Shown: positions 60,601 to 64,000 of the stretch, piece after piece
How positions within the stretch are numbered: position 1 is the first letter of the stretch
How the letters are laid out: every line of letters starts with the position of its first letter
DNA from: Ictalurus punctatus
Lineage: Eukaryota > Chordata > Actinopteri > Siluriformes > Ictaluridae
Length of the DNA stretch: 64,000 nt
Direction of reading: 5' to 3'
Assembly: GCF_001660625.3 (NCBI RefSeq)
Contig: NC_030431.2
Location: 16,767,083-16,831,082 of the forward strand
Translations under genes and position numbers: made by a program
The notes under the pieces: generated by a model
Databases searched by the model: none
Seen by the model: only the letters and a program-made list of their open reading frames with translations
What the model was told of the DNA's origin: nothing

Positions 60601-62755
60601 TCTTTCTCTCTCCTGCTGCTCCTGTCTGTTAAGAAAATGGAAAGGCTGCATTGAGGCATGACTTAGCAAGAACTATTCAAATGTTCATAATACTTATGTA
60701 TTTGAAAGCAAAAGATCCCATGTTCCACTTTTAGTCAAATAACCTAATAAATCTATCAAAACATGCATTCCCTAAATTACGTCTAGATTACCCTTATGCA
60801 TGTTATTTGTGGAATGTTTTATTTTTCAGATTGTAATACTTTTTGTAATTAATTGTAAAAAAAAAAAAAAAAAAAAAAAAGTTTCCTAAAACTGATATTC
60901 TTTATTAGTAGTTACTAACAATTTTTAGGGTACATACACATTTTTAGCAATAAATTTCCATGACTTTTCCATGACTTTTGAGGCAAATTTTCATGACCAT
61001 ACATTCCCTGAAATGTCTATGTATACCAGATAAAATAATAATAATCCATGTTAAAATTTACCACAGTGTATTTTAACAACAATTAAAACATAAACAAAAT
61101 AACTACAGTAAGGTCCTTGTATATTGAAAAGTGTCTACACCGCTATCCTATAAAAGCAGTCCATATGATACAAAGCTCTAGTATGGCCACTTGGAGTACA
61201 GTTTTTATAGTGCATAGTTAAAGCTCATGATCACTATCTTCTGCCATTTTATGGAATAGAGATGTAATAGAGTGGAAAAGAATGGAAAAATATCTTCTTT
61301 TATGTTATGAAAAGTAACAGTATTTGGGTTTGGAATTAAATAAAGGTAAGTAAATGATAACAGAATTTTCATTTTTAAGTGAACTATCCCTTTAACTTTT
61401 TGAGTACAGACCTGACAAGGACACACAGACTAGTATGAAAATGCAGTGGTTGCAGACACTTGGGGGTTTATTGTCCAAAAAAATAGAATTAAAGGAATAA
61501 AGAAAAATAGTTAAAGAACTAGATTTGCAAATAATCTTTTATTTTTAATAAATGGCTCTGTCCTAACCACAACTTAAAAACACACTTGAGTCAAATCCAC
61601 AAGTTTCATCATGTTCTGAGGATGATTGAGTTTTATGAATCATTTTCTTAGATAAGTGAATTTACTGAAAGTCTACCAGGAAATCCATGTAACCACGTTC
61701 ACTCACACGTTCATTCACAATATGCACACATTAATTCTCCTGCCTAATATACTGAAAATGGCTCCGTTAATGTTTCTTATCTCCTCACATTGACAATAAT
61801 GCGCTACACTATATGAATCATGTAAATGTTTGCATCCCTTACTGTCGGTCGTTTAACTTATCTATTATAAAACACTTGTCAAATACAAACTTTAGCTACT
61901 CAGCTTACATTTTACCTTGCAGTCTTTCACCGTTAAAACTGAAGCCTCGTGCAGCTTCTGTGAACAGTAAAGCACCGCCTTCTTTGATTTGATTGGTCAT
62001 CTCACACATTTTGACATTGACGAGCACTGCTAGACCTGCTAGAAGGCAGACTACACTAAAAAGTTTACCTTTTTTTTTTTTTGGTCATCCTAACAACATA
62101 CATCGCGGTGCATAATAGAGTGCAGCAGAGCAGCAAATACCAAATACCGAGGGGGACAATATGGCCATATCTGATAATTTGTGGGACATCTATCCATCTT
62201 CTATACCACTTTCTATACTAATTCTATTGGGTTAAGGGGAACCTGGGGCCTATCCCAGGGAGCATCAGGCACAAGGCAGGATACTACACCCCGGATGGGG
62301 CACCAATCCATCACAGGGTACAATAACATACACATTCACGCACATTCATACACTACAGACACTTCGGACATGCCAATCAGCCTACCATGCATGTCTTTGG
62401 ACTAGGGGAGGAACCCGGAGAACATGCAAAATCCACACAAAGGGCTACAGTGGGAATCGAAACCCCAACCCTGGAGGTGTGAGGAAAACGTGCTAACTAC
62501 TCAGGCACCATGCACCCTATTTGTGGGACATGTCCCCTTCAATGTCTCTGGTGGTTACCGCCCTGACACAGACGTTACCCCAGATGTTACTCCTCACAGA
62601 GAACTTAACATTGTGTGGCGTGACTGATCACCCAAACATTAAGTATTGTTTAACCAATATTAACAATTAAACATATATTCTATTATACAGGTATTTGTGA
62701 AGCAAATTTCCATGACTTTTCCAAAACTCTCTGGGTTTATTTTTTTCCCCAAACC

Positions 62756-62786
<31 letters not shown>

Positions 62787-63082
62787 ATTTTAAAATTCCA
62801 TGACTTTTCCAGATTTTTCATGACCATTCGAACCCTGAATTTTTAACAAACATTTTTCAGAAATGTCTATTTGGCGTAACATGCACCAAGTACATTCCAA
62901 AAAGTTGTGACCATATATAGTAAATATTAAGTCTTTTGGGATTTGGCCTAACTGTGTGTTGGAGGAACTTAATTGGATCTCAGGTAGTTTACGAAGTGTA
63001 AAATCCATCTGAATATGAACGACAATGAACATTAGAGGGTTTTTTTAACCTTATATGGCTTATGTGATATAAATGCTTATAT

Positions 63083-63114
<32 letters not shown>

Positions 63115-63719
63115 TACATACATACACATGAATCCACAGAGTAACAGTTTACTTCATTTGGAAACAAGCTACAATGAGGTACATAAACCACTGATGTGTG
63201 TCTATACTGTGCGAGTGTGTATTGGTGAAACAGGAACACTGTTTTCCGTAATGAGCTGTGCTGAGTCACTGTATGTTGTGTTGGCTGAGTTGAGTCGAGG
63301 TCATTGTGTGCACTGCATTGGTGAGTGAGTACCTCTGCTGCTCTTCAACACTCGGTCCATTCGGTGGAGGCCGGGAGGGAGTTGCACCTATAAAACAAAC
63401 ATAATATAATAAATTCCCTCAACACACCAGTGTAATGCTAGCTGTTGAAAAGTACAGTTCCTAACCGATAGACCTTCTTAATAGTCACATAATAGCTTTA
63501 GAGTAAACATATATTCTGAGTAGGAGTAATAGTGTGTCTGGAATTTCTCTCACCGTTGACCAAATCTAGTGCATGCAGCATGGTGTTAGCAAACTGCATA
63601 GCTTCATCCTTACTACCGAAATTCAGGCCCCACACCTGCCGTACATCTCGCCACTGGTGGAAATTTGGAGTGGCCTGATTGTACTTTATACCTCTCATAA
63701 GTGGGCAGTTAATGACAAC
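56305..63719 (-). CDS. vasp: Vasodilator-stimulated phosphoprotein (5' end outside window)
   Basis: Exons in transcript order: 63719-63554, 63387-63333, 60625-60283, 59409-59267, 58285-58240, 58104-58062, 57982-57946, 57744-57682, 56763-56694, 56597-56540, 56342-56305. Phases match throughout. The visible part starts in the EVH1 domain (VVINCP, YNQATPNFHQW, VWGLNFGSK). It is followed by an Arg/Glu/Gln helix, a proline-rich stretch with PPPPPG repeats (profilin/SH3 binding), the G-actin motif LASALAGAKLRKVSK, about 19 glycines, then the F-actin motif LMGEMSALLARRRK. A PWEKSGTLPR site and the C-terminal tetramerising coiled coil (EILEEVRKELQKVKDEI) come last. The AFIEELQKGGAP end matches VASP rather than EVL or ENAH. 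The protein promotes actin filament elongation at adhesions and leading edges. The first coding exons lie beyond 64000. Confidence 0.94.
57507..57661. repeat. (CA)n and (GA)n compound tract in vasp intron
   Basis: About 19 CA units, then 110 bp of mostly GA with a few breaks. It is a 20 bp distance from the vasp exon ending at 57682, so the GA/CT tract lies immediately past its donor on the minus strand. Confidence 0.9.
59612..60138 (+). mobile_element. Tc1-like non-autonomous element
   Basis: The ends tacaatgccctctactag and agtggagggcactgta are inverted repeats. Inner sequence from about 59838 on (gaattcatatgcgaaaaata, ggaacaggaaattgttcaac, gggtaagaccaaggaatgta) is the reverse complement of part of the copy at 10561-11458. 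It retains only scraps of a transposase frame. It lies in the vasp intron between the proline-rich and poly-glycine exons. Confidence 0.75.
62189..62522 (+). repeat. Dispersed repeat, CATCCATCC family
   Basis: A diverged copy: ctatccatcttctataccac, cctatcccagggagcatcag, ccatgcatgtctttggac, ggaatcgaaaccccaaccct, ending ggcaccatgcaccct. It lies in a vasp intron. Confidence 0.82.
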
Positions 63720-64000
63720 CTGAAAAAGGAAATGTAGCAAACAAATGTTAACATACTTGTAACTGTTTATTGATATTAATAGGTTTGTTCACATACAGTA
63801 TGTGGGCAAGTCTCACACGTATGGCTTTAACTGGGTTTAGGTAGTGACTAAAAAAATTAATCAATCTTTGGTCTGAATTTTCTTGATCTTTAATACAAAT
63901 CATATCCGTACACATGAAAGACCCGACTGGGTCTGCAGTTTTATTACAAACTGTCAGTTGTGAAGATCCCTTTTGGAAGAACCTATTTCGAGTTAGCCCC
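63720..64000. other. vasp intron to window edge
   Basis: No exon is recognised. The missing N-terminal EVH1 exons must lie beyond the right edge. Confidence 0.6.

Noticed and set aside
60284..60661. Plus-strand glycine/alanine-rich frame
   Set aside because: It is the antisense of the vasp proline-rich exon, which has splice sites and the conserved G-actin motif on the minus strand.

Overview
The window is vertebrate nuclear DNA, most likely from a ray-finned fish and probably an otophysan such as a catfish. The reasons are multi-exon genes with GT-AG introns, fish-type orthologues, dense Tc1 and hAT relics and miniature elements, long (TA)n and (CA)n tracts, and several copies of a dispersed repeat with a CATCCATCC start and a 'gccaccgtgcgccc' end. 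The species call is inference.

Layout, left to right: proser1 (minus, 3' part beyond the left edge) and vps36 (plus) are divergent and share a roughly 1 kb upstream region. Next come thsd1 (plus) and fgl1 (minus), which converge. Then a 5.2 kb element with near-perfect 76 bp inverted ends, 33587-38797, holding a broken spliced gene for a Ulp1/SENP-like cysteine protease with a C-terminal PHD finger. After it come tpte (plus, voltage-sensing phosphatase), smpd1 (minus, acid sphingomyelinase) and vasp (minus, 5' part beyond the right edge). I rebuilt the exons of all seven host genes from reading frame, splice sites and phase. vps36, thsd1, fgl1, tpte and smpd1 appear complete (381, 879, 323, 512 and 598 residues).

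The genes do not form one pathway. VPS36 is an ESCRT-II sorting subunit, SMPD1 a lysosomal lipid hydrolase, and TPTE a membrane phosphoinositide phosphatase. THSD1 and VASP both bear on adhesion and actin, FGL1 is secreted, and PROSER1 is a nuclear regulator. Intergenic and intronic DNA is rich in repeats: Tc1-like relics, hAT-type elements with perfect 8 bp target duplications (one nested in a Tc1 copy), several palindromic miniature elements and many microsatellites.

The most unusual feature is the Ulp1-PHD element. It has three coding lesions (a frameshift, a stop codon and another frameshift), yet its ends match at 75 of 76 bases. No transposase was recognised in it.
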